DNA of 64,000 nt from Piper betle (taxonomy: Eukaryota > Streptophyta > Magnoliopsida > Piperales > Piperaceae). The notes under the pieces were generated by a model. The model saw nothing but the letters and a program-made list of their open reading frames with translations. It was not told the origin of the DNA and did no database searches. Made by a program: the position numbers and the translations under genes. Positions 12,521-25,029 of this stretch are shown here, one piece after another. Each line of letters begins with the position of its first letter. Position 1 is the stretch's first letter. The DNA lies in contig JAURVB010013284.1 in NCBI GenBank assembly GCA_033002965.1, positions 62,001-126,000 on the forward strand, in the 5' to 3' direction.

Positions 12521-15500
12521 TTAGTGCAAGTTCACCAAAGTTGAGCAAAAACTCAACTTTTTTCCATCCACCGGTTTAGTCAACGTATCCGCCGGATTAT
12601 TTTTTCCTTCTATCTTCTCCAACTTAAATTTACGTTCTTCTAACAAAGATCTGATAAAATGATACCTTAACTGAATATGTTTAGTCCTAGAATAAAATGC
12701 TGAGTTCTTGGCTAAATGGATTGCACTTTGACTATCACTGTATAACCTACAATCAACCTCATTAAAACCTAACTCATTCATTAAAGTTTTAATCCAAATA
12801 TATTCCTTGCTAACTTCTGTAACAGCCACATATTTAGCCTCAGTTGAAGACAAAGCAATTATCTTTTACAATTTAGAAACCCAACTCACTGCGGTTTTAC
12901 CAACTGTAAACATGTATCCGGATGTACTCCTGTCATTGTCTCTATTTCCAGCATGGTCCAAGTCTACATAACCTTGCACATCAATATTATCACCCCCAAA
13001 ACACAACCAGTAATTAGAAGTTCCTTTCAAGTACTTGAAAATCCATTTCACTGTCTCCCAGTGTTTTTTTCCTGGGTTCATCATGAATCTGCTCACTACT
13101 CCTACTGTATGTGTAATATCTGGTCTTGTACTCACCATAGCATACATAAGACTTCCAATAGCTGAAGCATAAGGCACCTTTTTCATATGAGCCTTATCCT
13201 CCTCACTCTTAGCACCTTGTTCTTTGGACAATTGAAAACTACCCAAAGTAGTAGTCACTGGCTTGGATTCATTCATGTTGAATCTCTTAAGAACTTTCTT
13301 CACATACCCTTCTTGAGATAACTACAACTTCTTGTTCTTCTTGTCTCGGGTAATTTGCATCCCAAGAAGTTATTTTGCTTCACCCAAATCCTTCATAGAA
13401 AAACTCTTGGCTAACCTCATCTTGAGACTAACAATTTTCTCCATACAAGTCCCTGTAACAAGCATGTCATCTACATACAAAGTTAAAATAATGTAATCGT
13501 CGTCATTAAACTTTTGTAGATATACACAGTGGTCCGAATTGCTCCTAGCAAATCCATTATCCAACATAAACTTGTCAAATTTCAAATACCACTGTCTTGG
13601 TGCTTGTTTAAGTCCATATGGACTCCTCTTCAATTTGCACACCATATTTTCTTTACCTTTAACTTCAAATCCTTTTGGTTGTTCTATATAGATCTCATCT
13701 TTCTAAATCACCATGAAAGAAAGCTGTATTTACATCAAGCTGCTCTAAATACAACCCCTTTACAGCCACAATACTCAAAATAATTCTAATAAAAGTCATT
13801 TTTACAACAGGTGCAAATATATCATGAAAATCAATCCATTCTCTTTGACCAAAACCTTTCACCACAAGTCTTGCCTTATACCTTTGTACACCACCTGCTT
13901 TAGACTTGATCCGATAGATCCACTTGTTTTGTAGCACCCTCCTTTTTTGTGGCAACTTCACCAACTCCCAAGTATAATTCTTCTCCAACGATGACATCTC
14001 ATCTTTCATGGCCAACTCCACTTAAGATGAGCTTTGTCACTCATGGCTTCATCATAGGACTCCAGTTCTCCTGCATCAGTATACAAAACATGTTGTACAA
14101 TTAAATTTAATTTCTGAGTAGGCTTTCTAACCCTTGTGCTCCTCCTTGGTTCAAGAGCAACAACTATCTCTTGTGGTGGCTCTAAGTCATCAATTTCAAC
14201 TTGTGCATCAGAATATTCAGAATCTGATTCATCATCATTTGGTTGATTAGCCTGTGACTCACCTTCTTGTTCGGTCTCTTCAGAAGATAATTATTCCTCA
14301 TCACTTGGAACAAATCCTTGATTTTCAGCACTTGACATCTCTTTATTTGTCTCATCAAGCTCCATATACTCTTTTTCTTTTGACTCCTCATTCTTTCCTT
14401 CTTTCATGTCTTTGTACATGCACTCTTCATTGAATACAACATCCTGACTTCGAAACACCTTGTTGTTCTCGAAATCCCACATCCGATTACCATACTCATC
14501 ACCTCCATATCCAAGAAATACATATTTGTGGGACTTTGTATCAAGCTTCTTTCTTGATTCCCTGTCAACATGTGCATATGCAATACAACCAAAGACTTTA
14601 AGAAAAGAATAGTCAACTTTCTTACCAGACTATACCTCTTCTGGTATTTTTCCATCTAAGGCACTTGATGGACTTCGGTTTATTAGATAGATAGTTGTAT
14701 CCACTGTGGCACCCCAAAGATGCAAAGGGAGTCCAGCATAAACCTTCATGCTTCTCGTTCGCTCTAGGATGGTCCTGTTCATTCTCTCTGCCACCCCATT
14801 TTGTTGTGGTGTCCTTGGCACTGTCTTGATCCTTCTAATTCCCTATTATTCACAATAGGAGTCAAACACCTTATTGCAATATTGTCCACCATTATCCGAC
14901 AGAAGACATTTTAGTCTTAAACCTGTTTCATTCTCAACTCGGGCTTTCCACATCTTGAAAATGTTAAAGACATCTGATTTCTTCTTAATAGTGTAGATCC
15001 ACATCTTCCTACTAAAATCATCAATGAAGTTAACAAAATAGAGATTACCTCCAAAAGATATATCATGGGCTGGTCCCCAAACATCCGTATGAACCAACTC
15101 CAACCTTTTGGATTTCATCTCTCGCCCACCCTTTGTAAAGCTGACCTGTTTCTATTTACCTAAAACACAGTCTTCACAAAAACCAAAGTTAAAATCAATT
15201 ATACTTGTCAAAACCTTCTTGGAATATAAGATCTTCATCCCACTCTCGCTCAAGTGACCAAGCCTTCTATGTCATAACGTTGTTATATCATTCTTCTCAG
15301 CTGCCAAAAAAACAAACTGATCTACCTTGTTAGACAATGGGTAAAGTGTACCCACTGCTTTCCCCTTGATCACCACCAATGCTCCTTTGCTGATCTTCCA
15401 CTGATTGTTTTTGAATGTGATCCTATAGCCCTCTTGGTCCAACTTGTTAACAGATATAAGATTTTTCTTTAATTCAGGTATATACCTAACCTCCTTGAGA

Positions 15501-16371
15501 ATAAGTTTACCTTCATCATGCATTTTAAATGAATTACTCATTTACCTTCAATTTTGCACTTCTGACCATTGCTAATTGTTACATATCTACAATCACTCTT
15601 GACAAAATCACAAAACCATTCTTTGTGAGAAGTACAATAAAATGAAGCACATGAATCAATATACCATGTATCTATGTTGTAATCAACATGAGCAAATAAA
15701 CAAAATTTCTCTTCATGACCATCAACAACATTAGCTATATTCTTGACTCGCTCGGGACAATCCTTCTTTAAATGTCCTTCCTTGTCACAAAACTAACAAG
15801 TAGGCTTACCCTTGAATTTTCCTTTGGATTTAGAGTACCCTCGGTTCTTAGGACCTCTACTTTGACTTCTTCCTCTTTCTTTGCCCTTGGTTTTGTTCAC
15901 CGACAAAATTGTGTCTGAGATGGACGGTGTGCTATCTACCATGTTTCTCTTCATCATCTCCTGATTCAAGATTGCACCTAGTACTTCATTAAACTTTAAT
16001 TTTTCTTTTGATGCATTACTTATAGATGTAATTACCGTATTCCAACTCTCCGGCAAAGAACACATGAACATTAAAGATTTAATATCTTCACTAAAAGTCA
16101 ACTCCACGAATTCAAGTTGTGCCCAAACTTTATTGAAATCATTCAAATGATTAGTAATAGATTTACCTTTGGGCATCCTTAAAGAGACAAGCTTCCTCGA
16201 CACAAATAACCTGTTAGAGGCTGATAACTTTTCATAAACACCAGCTAATGCCTCCATCAACCCTTTGACAGTCGTCTGTTTGGAGACATTAAACGCCACC
16301 GACTGTGTTAAACACAATCGGACGATGGCTAAGGCTCGCTTATCCAATAAGGCCCACTCCTCGGCTGACAT
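12521..16371 (-). pseudogene. Copia gag-pol polyprotein, broken
   Basis: Segments in coding order. Gag with UBN2-like region, 15793-16371, ending in an in-frame TAG inside the zinc knuckle (C-x-FC...GHLKKDC continues past it). Protease region with WYIDSCAS, 15540-15790, then a frame change to 15272-15541. Integrase 14846-15118 with HTDVWGP and SDNGGQY, continuing to PRTPQQNGVAERMNR at 14630-14821. Reverse transcriptase 13695-14021 and 13370-13645 with PYGLKQAPRQWY and YVDD. The RT/RNase H connection is at 12866-13303 and RNase H at 12521-12853 (SSTEAKYVA, DSQSAIHLAKN, RTKHIQLRYHF). At least five stops or frame changes break the single long frame that active elements have. Confidence 0.92.
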
Positions 16372-16568
16372 CGCTTCTGGCTTGGTTCCTACAAGCAGTT
16401 GATGTAGTTGCTTCTCGTATAGATGATCCTCAATCTACATCCTCCATTATTGATAATTTGTTTCATTAAATTTCTCAATTTTCCCCGTCTTGGAACTGCC
16501 CGCCATGACTCCTACTCAAATCAAGATCCGATTGAATGAGACCCAAACTTCCCACAAACGGTGCCAAT

Positions 16569-17056
16569 TATTGAGAAAAATCGCCAAAATTGGAGATCAA
16601 CCACAGTGAACAAAAATAATGGGAAAATAAGACCTAAGAAATAAGATGAAACAAAACCACAAAAGGCAGAGATTTAATGTGAAAAACCCTCTTTCAATCG
16701 AGAGTCAAAAACCACGAGCAATAACAAACAATTCACTACTTCAACTAAAGATTACAGTCATCAAATATATAAAGAGATGTAAAAGAAGATTACTCACACA
16801 CCTTATACTATTGATATTACAGGATTTCACTCTCTCTATTTTGCTTTTTGCTTGTCTTTTTTTCTTGTCTTGCCTTCTACTTATCTTGCCCTCTAAGAAT
16901 GAGGCAAATGAAGCTCAATTTATAGAGAAGTTTTTGAGACCCTTCAATCTCCATGAAATAATTAACAGCCACCTCTGTTAATATTCCGAGATTTCTTTAA
17001 TATTCTGAGTGTGACAATAAACTACAATATCATTAATATAATTAAACATATTAAGA
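16569..17056 (-). repeat. Copia 5' LTR
   Basis: 488 bp matching the LTR at 11952-12440. The plus-strand start is TATTGAG rather than TGTTGAG and the end is ATTAAGA, so both terminal dinucleotides have mutated. It is followed by GGATT at 17057-17061. Confidence 0.85.
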
Positions 17057-17061
17057 GGATT
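17057..17061. repeat. Target-site duplication GGATT (right)
   Basis: Second copy of the 5-bp duplication that flanks the copia element. It lies within the host pseudogene exon. Confidence 0.9.
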
Positions 17062-17949
17062 TGCATTCCCTGCTACACCGAAGTGCACAACTCCTTTATG
17101 CAAAATAATGTTAGAAGAAACAGGGTATCTAGACCTGCTAAGCTACCAAGCAAAGAGAACAAGTTATTGTAGTTTGCAGCCTTAGTTCTTGGTCTATGTG
17201 TGCTTATGCAGTCGACAGGAAGGTAGAAGCTCATTGACGTCGGAGTACATACCATTCCTAGGCCCGTCGTGACTATACAGCATTTTTATTGACCAACTTC
17301 CCAATGCGAAACCTTCTTCCTGAAAAAATAAGTTCTCTACTGAGATGGTATGCAATAATAAAAATGCATGCAGTTAGGTAAGGTACATCTAATCGATGTA
17401 CATATACATCATCAAAATGCAATTATGATAAGCGGGGAATACTGCAACGTATAAATATTTACTTATGCGCAACTCCATAAGTAAGGGAAGTCTTTACTGG
17501 GCACTAAACTGCCTGATCCGAAAATAGGGTTCATCTCAAAGGCATTTGGAATCACCACACCTAAGAAAGGACCCCGTCCGTTTATGACAGTAAGGTTCTT
17601 CAAGCGTCCCGCGGGTAAGTGCACCATCCACGTTCGTAATCATCACCGCCGCGGCCATAGTCACAATAACAACCAGGGCTGGAACATTCTTGAGAGGCAT
17701 CATCATGCATTTTTTGAGCTACTTCAAATTAATTCAGGAACTTAGATAGTATGACTAAAACTAAGGAGCATGAAGAACCGGTTAGACACAACAAATTACC
17801 AACCGCAGCAGGCTTCTCCTCCGGCGAGACAGCAGCAAAGGGGTACGTACGTACAAGTCCAACGTAAATACTGAAAGGGGAAAGGGGTATATTTATAGAG
17901 CAAGATTTGATAATAGCCCACAAAAATCTCTCATTAATTAATTTTTTAA

Positions 17950-20859
17950 ACAAGAATCAGAGGGAGTGGCCTTCGTCCGTGTGTTCAATAAATGATATAT
18001 AGATCCAACAAATAGTTTTTAGACACATTCCTTGATTATCCCATATATAGATTTCTATAACATATGTCTCTACTCGGACTTAGATAAAAAATAATCAAGC
18101 TACACTTGACCCAAAAATTCTTGCACATACATTAGTCCCCACGACAAATATCAAATGTATTCGTTGTATCTATCAAAAAATCAAAATTTCATGAGGAGTC
18201 AGTTGTGTTTATCAAGCAATAAAATGTTTACAAACTCTGGAGAGCCACAACTCAATTAAATTCTGGATTAAATCAACTCAATTCTAATTTCATTGTTAAA
18301 TATAGAGGTCCCATTATTTTCCTAAATTAATATAACGTGCTTTCATACCTCAATGGTTGTACTTCACTAATATTAATTAGTCAAATTTAATCATATGACG
18401 GTTATTTGATTAATTATATACTAGGTTATTCACACTAATGTAGATTGCCCTATATGTACATATCGTATCAATTATAAGATCTCATATTAATTAGCCTATA
18501 TAGTCCCATATTCAATATTTAATATGATAATATTTTTATATAAATGAGAATGTGTTTATGATCTTCAATTTGGTTAACCAGTAAAAAAATAAATATGTCT
18601 ATCAATTTGCATTAACTGGATTGGACTATAACAAAAATTTAGATTTTGAACTATGGTGGGACTATATTAGATGATAATGGGTATGTCTGGACAAAGATTT
18701 TAATTTGATGCATTCACCGTAAAAAAAATTCTAGGGAAGAAATTTTTTTAGGCAGGTGGAATGTTTAGTACAATACACAAAACATATAACATACGCAAAG
18801 ACATCTCATATCACATCACAAATTAAAAAAGGAGTCAAAGTCTTTACTAACTCTAACATCCCAAATGGTCATACTTGATACATGCCAAAGATATATACAT
18901 ACACACACATTAAATAGAAGCTCAAAAAGAAGACTTAATCCACATGAGCCCCATGCTGATGCTTCATCTTGTGAACAAGGAACTTAGACTCACAGGTCGC
19001 TATGGGGTGTCGAAACACCCACCTAGTTTATGTTGGTTTTTGTCTTGCAGTGAAACACTGCTTAGATCATACTAAATGTTAGTGCTCATTTTAGTTATGT
19101 GTTTTATGTAGCTCGGGGTGCGTAAAGATATAAATTTTGTTATAAACAGGCAGGAAGTTTTGTGTGCTAACAGGTGAGCTTGGGGAAATGATGATCATAT
19201 AAAGTATCTTTGTGAAAATAATTAGTTTGTTGCATTATTCTATGATTTTTAGCCTCATGACGGAGTTTTAAAACAACTTCAAGAATTTTCAATATCCAAT
19301 TTATATTATATGAAAGACTGTCAAAAAATTTTAATCAGAATGTCCTTTGTAAAATGGAGTTACATGTAGGTTGTCCATTTTGAAGCCTCACCCTAAAATA
19401 TTCTAGCATCGTTTATTTTTGTCTGTACTTTTGTTTGGGCATCAATTAAATTTCTTTTATTTTTTGACACGTTGAGTGGTTGCATGGTGTATATATAGAG
19501 CTCTATCTTCTTTAATGGTCGATTATTAGTTTGTTTGTAATGCAATTGGATCTTGTTAAATTTATTAACCTGATTTTTGGGTGTTACAATTTACTCGGTT
19601 TTCACTACGGTTGAAACCTCTGAATATTTTGGCTGATTTCTGCCGCCTCTGATCACCTTTCTGGTCGTCAATCACTCTGTCACCTTCGCCCAAGCCTTGC
19701 CAATCTTTCTGACCAGAATTTCGCTGCAAATTGAGGAGACCCACTTAGAGCTTGAACATCAACATCGACCAAATTATAGCGCCACCATCGCTAGGACTCA
19801 GCTGCTGAGCACTCGACCGTCTTCGTTGTCCTTTGAGCCACCAATTCCGATCGATGCTAGCCCCTGCATGCTGCGCTCCGTCCATTTTTCTTTTCTTCTC
19901 TCTAACTAAGCTATATATGTTCAAGAAGCTATGCATTTCAGGGCAGCATGCCCTCCGAAACAAGATCACTCCAAGGTAGGTTTCAAAAATTTGCCATTAA
20001 CTCGAAACAATTCTTCTAACACCCTTTTTCAATATAGAGAGATCGTAACAACCTTTTATGACATCTGTCTTGATAACATAAGGTCCTTTCATGATGAAGC
20101 AAACTTCGTCACAGGAAGACTATCACAAACCTCTCAAGTATTGGATGGCAGTGCCTGTTATATTAATGTGCCACTTGGTCATGATAGTCCCGCAACTTTT
20201 CTCCTCGTTTTGTCAATATATATACGTCAAGTATTTCTGAATTAGCAATCCAATTAACTGATAATCTTCACGGTCAGGTTCCAACTGAGCAGCCGCAATA
20301 ACACGTAGCGTTAATAGGTGCTCGATCTCTTGTGGATGGTATATAGCTTTTGCACCATATATACACTCATCGACGACGATGGTAGCAACACCATCCCTAA
20401 CTAATATGGAGTCCTCGCCAATCAGGAACCGGCACGACTTATATGTTGATATAACGCAATTAATTAATTCAAATTATAAGTACTTACATGCGATAGATCA
20501 GCTAATTATGACGAAATATAAATCTAACATTTCCAAACCTGATGATAGAATTCTGGCAATTATATGTAGTTGTGAGGCGGATTCCTTGTTTACTACCCAA
20601 AGACCAGTTATGCTATCAGAAAACATAGCATTCACCTCATGAGGAGCGGATTTTGAGTCTTCTTCTACCTGCATTGCAGATTAATGCCGCGACATTATCA
20701 TTTTTACCTCAGAAGTTGATCCGTATGTGGCTTTGGATCTCGTTATCTTTTGATGTTGGTGTGGCACCTCCTTGTTATCGTTAATGGGATAGTTAGTTGA
20801 CTGTATATGATGTCCTGATATTTGTGAATCAAGTATGCCCAAATCTACGTTATAGAAGT
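17950..20859. other. Intergenic, no gene established
   Basis: AT-rich DNA. Weak ORFs at 19697-19909, 19931-20245 and 20379-20642 show no recognised family. A plus-strand phrase near 20250 (LTDNLHGQVP) resembles a leucine-rich repeat but is isolated and ends in a stop. No RNA gene was seen. Confidence 0.5.
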
Positions 20860-21180
20860 TTTTAAATAAAAAATATGTAAGAATCCCACTTACAGTAAAC
20901 AAAAAATATTCAAAATAAATAGTAAAAGATTATAAATCAAAATACGCAAGAAACCCACTTCAATTTACCAAAAATACCTAAATACAGTAAACAGTACAAG
21001 TTTACAGATCAAAATACGTAAGAAACCCATTTAAGTTTACCAAAATTACCGACTTACAATGCCCGATAAAAGTTTATAGATCAAAATATTTAAGAAACCT
21101 ACTAAAATTTACCAAGAATACCTAATTATATTTACCAAAAATAACACATTACATAATAGAAGTTTAAAGATCAAAAGACT
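20860..21180. repeat. 72-bp tandem repeat, locus 1
   Basis: The word ATCAAAATACG or a variant recurs at about 20935, 21008, 21080 and 21170, each followed by AAGAAACC and TTTACCAAAA. The period is about 72 bp, with a longer last unit. The same unit recurs at 25030-25200. Confidence 0.7.
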
Positions 21181-21849
21181 CGCCTAATAAGAGTTCACAT
21201 ATATACTCTCGGCAAAGTAATAGGCCTCTTATCACTTCTAATTTTGTGCAGTTTATTTTCCCAGGTGCCAATATTTGTGGTACCGTCAAGTCAAGCCAAA
21301 AACATACGGAACTTATTTGATTTACCACAAAATGTAGGACTGTCCTCTCTTAATCAATACAGAGATCACATGCCATGTCCCTATCATTTGTTGGCTCTGA
21401 CTCACATCTATGTATCCTGCGTGTGCCATTATCAACACAATCATCGGGCTCGTAGAACGACAGATCACTCGGAGGTATTTATTATTGTTATTTATCAATT
21501 TTTTGACTATTCATTATTATCACACTGCTTATTAATTTTTACTTGTATGTTGCTATTGACTTTTGACTATTTTAATTAGTAATAATTAATTAATAACCGG
21601 TAAATTTTGATTTGAGCCAGGTAATTCGAACAACACAAAACTCTTAATAAGATCACAAATTTAGTGTCGTTTGCATTGTATATTTACGTTAGACTATCTT
21701 TTAAAAAATATAATAATATTTAATATAGTTATATTTTTAATTTTATCTAGTCATTATGGCTAAGACCCAAATTATTTTAACAAAAATGTAGTTGGCTGTC
21801 TGCTTCTAGGTTGTTATTGTTGGTTTTGCTACAGTAGCATAGCATCAAA

Positions 21850-23540
21850 TTGCAAAAACTCAACTTTTGTCCCTCCACCGGTTTGTTCAACATATCCGCC
21901 AAATTCTTTATGTCATCGATCTTCATCAACTTCAATTTACCTTTTTCTAACAAAAATATGATAAAATGATACCTTAACTGAATATGTTTAGTCCTAAAAT
22001 GAAATGTCAAGTTCTTTGCTAAATGGATTGCACTTTGACTATCAAAGTACAATCTACAATCAACCCCAGTAAAACCTAACTCATTCATTAAAGTTTAAAT
22101 CTAAATATACTCCTTGCTAGCTTCTGTAGCAATCACATATTCATCCTCAATTGAAGATATAACAACTATCTTTTACAATTTAGAAACCCAGCACGCTGGG
22201 GTTCTACCAACTATAAAGATTTATCCAAATATACTCCTACTATTGTCTCTATTTCCAGCATTGTCCGAGTCCACATAACCTTGCACATCAATATCATCAC
22301 CCCCAAATACAAATAGTGATTAGAAGTTCCTTTTAAATACCTAAAAATCTGTTTCACTGCCTTACAGTGTTCTTTTGATGCATTACTTATCGATGCAATT
22401 ACCGTATCTTAACTCTCCAATAAAGAACACATGAACATTAAAGATTTAATATCTTCACTAAAGGTCATCTCCACAAATTCAAGTTGTGCCTAAATTTTAT
22501 TAAAATGATTCAAATGATTAACAATAAATTTACCTTCGAATATCCTTAAATAGACAAGCTTCTTCAACAAAAATAACTTGTTAGAAGCTGATGACTCCTC
22601 ATAAACACCAGCTAATGCCTCCATCAACTCTAATGCCTCCATCAACTCTTTGACGGTTATATGTTAGGAGACATTAAATGTCACCAGTGTTAAACACAAT
22701 CGAACGATAACTAAGACTCCCCTATCCAACAAGGCTCACTCCTCGCATTGCTTCTGGCTTAATACCTACAATTTGTTGATGTAGCTAATTCTCGTATAGA
22801 TGATCCTCAATCTGTATCTTCTACTATTGATAATTTGTTCCATCAAAATTTTCAATCTTTCCAATCTGGAAATGTCTGTCATGACTCCCACTCAAATCAA
22901 GATCCGATTGAATAAGACCCAAATTTCCCATAGACGACACCAATTGTTAAGAAAGATCCTAAAAGTTGGAGATCAACAACAGTGAATACAAAATATAAGA
23001 AAATAATGCTTGAGAAATAAGATAAAATAAAACCATAAAAACAAAGATTTAACATGAAAAACTCTTATTTTATTGAAAGTCAAAAATCACGGGACAACAA
23101 CGAATAATTCACTACTTTAACTAAAGATTACAGTCATCAAAGAGATGTACAAGAAGATTACTCACCTAACATATACTATTGAGATTACAAGATATCTCTC
23201 TCAATACTCTGTATAAGATTAAACATCCTCCATCCCTCTTCTTCTTATCTGTATATCTCTTTTCTATTTCTCTCTTTTCTCTCTCATCTACTCTTGTCTT
23301 GTAGGCAGATGAGTTCCTATTTATAGAAAAACTTTGAGGCCCTCTATTTTCTATGGAATAACAAACAACCACCTATGTTTGATATCTCGAGATTCTTTTA
23401 GGATTCTGAATATGACAATAAACTATATATTATTAATATTTATGATAATAAATATTAATAATCTCTCACTTAAAATTTGATTAAAATATACTGGTCCTAA
23501 TTCTTTTTCTAATTGTTCGTTGCATAAGTCCTTCACCTAA
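21850..23540 (-). mobile_element. Rearranged copia copy, same family as 11952-17056
   Basis: About 21850-22371 matches the RNase H and RT end (DSQSAIHLAKN, RTKHIQLRYHF). It then jumps at about 22372 (CAGTGTTCTTTTGATGC) to gag and leader sequence (22372-22944), so integrase, protease and most of RT are deleted. An LTR follows at 22945-23461, and beyond it 23462-23540 matches the region that normally lies inside the 3' LTR (PPT and 3' leader; compare 12441-12530). One LTR thus joins the 5' end of one copy to the 3' end of another. All frames are broken. Confidence 0.8.
22945..23461 (-). repeat. Copia-family LTR shared between two internal regions
   Basis: Starts TGTTAAGAAAGATCC and ends TATTAATA on the plus strand, homologous to the LTRs at 11952 and 16569 but more diverged. 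It is flanked by internal sequence on both sides. Confidence 0.75.
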
Positions 23541-23826
23541 ACAATCTCCAACATTCTAGCATCATACTTTTACGGTGACCAAACTATTTCGTGTGATGAT
23601 AATGAAATTTATGATTCAAACCTACGTAGAACTAATGTTTCATACTATTTACTTCAAACTGACATTACAGGCATGTAAAGCGCGTGATGTATATAGCTCC
23701 ATGCCAACGTCGTCACTCTTCGCAAGGATAACAAGAGGTTGCTCCCATGTCCTCATGTAATTTTGGAACCATTAATTTGTATCTTGGAACGAATGGGCAA
23801 ACAGGTTGATCAATAGAGGAAGATGG

Positions 23827-25016
23827 GGTTCTGTCGCTGACATTTTCGATGACAAAACACCTATTTTCAACGAAAAAAACCTTTGTCACCAACCCTTTTA
23901 TAACTAATTAATTTGCCAACAAAGCCTTAATAAATTATCACCAAAATATTTTTAATGATCAAATTTGATGACAAATTATCATGTCACCCAACTGTTCCAG
24001 AATTTTGGTGAAAAATAACGATGAATTTCGGTGTCTATTCGATTTTCTGGTAAATTAATTTTTCACCTAAATTTTCCGCAAACAGGTCGGCGATAAATTA
24101 AAAACAATTAGCACGCGGCCGGCCCACAACCGAGCCCACGTGCAAGCGGGCTAGCACGTGGGCAGGCACAAGTGCACGTGTGCCGGCGTGGCCAGGCCGG
24201 CGGGGGCGAGGCCGAGGTCCGCGTGCAGCGGAGCGGCTGGACCAGCGACGGGGGGCGCGGTGCGCCGGCAAGGGGCAGCGCGAGAGGGCAACGCGGTGGG
24301 CCGGCGACGTGGCCGGTGAGGGGGCGGGGCGGTGCGCCGACGAGGGGGCCGCGCTAGGGGGTGGCGGATTCGGGGCCAACGGCTAGGCGCAGCGCGATGC
24401 GAAGGTGGATTCGGGGGCGATGACGAGGCGACTGTGGGGCGACTGCCGGCGTGGGCAACGCCGGGAGGCCGCGTTGGGAGCACCCAGCCCGCGACCACGT
24501 TGGGAAAACGGGCGTGTTCCCAGTGTGTGGACAGGCCACGTGTACGGCGTAGCTTTTTAGATTGTTTTTTGAAATTAGCCACCGATGGCTATTTCGTGAC
24601 CAATTAAATTACCATTTAAATATAATATTAAGTGGAAATTCGGTGACAATTAAATAAAAAAGATAGACATCAATTTTTCTTTGGCTAATTTTTTTGGCTC
24701 GAACAATTTTGTCGGTAAAAAAATGGTGGCCATTTAATGATTAATTAATTTATGACCAAGATATTTGGTGACTAATTTGAAATAAAATTACATTTTTTTA
24801 TAGTTAATTTTTGGGGTCATAAATTTTGCTATAAAAAAATGGTGGTTATTTAATAACTAATTAAATTGTTTTCGAAATATTCTATAATAATTATATTATT
24901 AAATTTTAAAAAAATATTATACTATTTTTTGGTGTGATAAATTATTTTTTCACTAAATATCAGTGATAATTTAGTGACAAATTTTGTCACAAAAAATTTC
25001 ACTGACAGAAACCTAT
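23827..25016. mobile_element. DNA-transposon-like element with GC-rich core
   Basis: The left end reads GGTTCTGTCGCTGACATTTT...GATGACAAAA. The right end, read inward on the minus strand, is GGTTTCTGTCAGTGAAATTT...GTGACAAAA: an imperfect terminal inverted repeat of about 30 bp. Subterminal regions are full of GGTGAC/GTCACC and TTAATTAATTT words. The core (24110-24560) is about 450 bp of strongly GC-rich sequence unlike its AT-rich ends, possibly captured. ORFs in the core on both strands are compositional. No transposase and no clear target duplication were seen. Its right end abuts the second 72-bp repeat locus. Confidence 0.55.
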
Positions 25017-25029
25017 GTAATATAAATAT

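Larger units (their letters stand above)
11952..17056 (-). mobile_element. Full-length Ty1/copia retrotransposon, 5.1 kb, defective
   Basis: Minus-strand element with LTRs at 11952-12440 (3') and 16569-17056 (5'), and a 5-bp target duplication GGATT on both sides. Next to the 5' LTR the minus strand reads TTGGCACCGTTTGTGGG as primer-binding region. Next to the 3' LTR it reads CCAAGTAGGAGAT, the polypurine tract typical of plant copia elements. The domain order gag-protease-integrase-RT-RNase H is the copia order. By eye, the first 180 bases of the two LTRs differ at roughly one site in ten, and the coding region has stops and frameshifts, so the insertion is old. The same family supplies the solo LTR at 7337-10888 and the rearranged copy at 21850-23540. 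Confidence 0.92.
11110..17706 (-). pseudogene. Bark-storage-protein / nucleoside phosphorylase-like gene, disrupted
   Basis: Family: plant vegetative/bark storage proteins with the PNP_UDP_1 nucleoside-phosphorylase fold, usually secreted or vacuolar. Segments 5' to 3': 17465-17706 (signal-like MMMPLKNVPALVVIVTMAAA, then GPFLGVVIPNAFEMNPIF), 17253-17319 (GRRFRIGKLV), 17057-17134 (VVHFGVAGNANP), then after the copia insertion 11880-11951 (SLPIGDVVIPQYWVHTSLWY), 11541-11795 (DELSLEVNGDYTR; HAFWVPVDKNYYAQ) and 11110-11427 (CVNSTLCLE, FVDNAAFRQFL, DMESAG, DLAGGGSS, stop at 11110-11112). Lesions: a 1-nt frame change after the signal region, others near 17278 and 17093, an in-frame TAA near 11681, and a loss of about 20 nt between HQHE and ALLDLAGG. 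The copia element at 11952-17056 splits the exon inside the Asn-Pro codons. Confidence 0.88.

Noticed and set aside
19697..20642. Plus-strand ORFs with a leucine-rich-repeat-like phrase near 20250
   Set aside because: Only one short phrase fits and it ends in a stop. Neighbouring frames show no repeat periodicity.
24098..24607. ORFs of up to 143 codons on both strands
   Set aside because: By-products of the GC-rich core of the inverted-repeat element. Composition is biased and no family is recognised.
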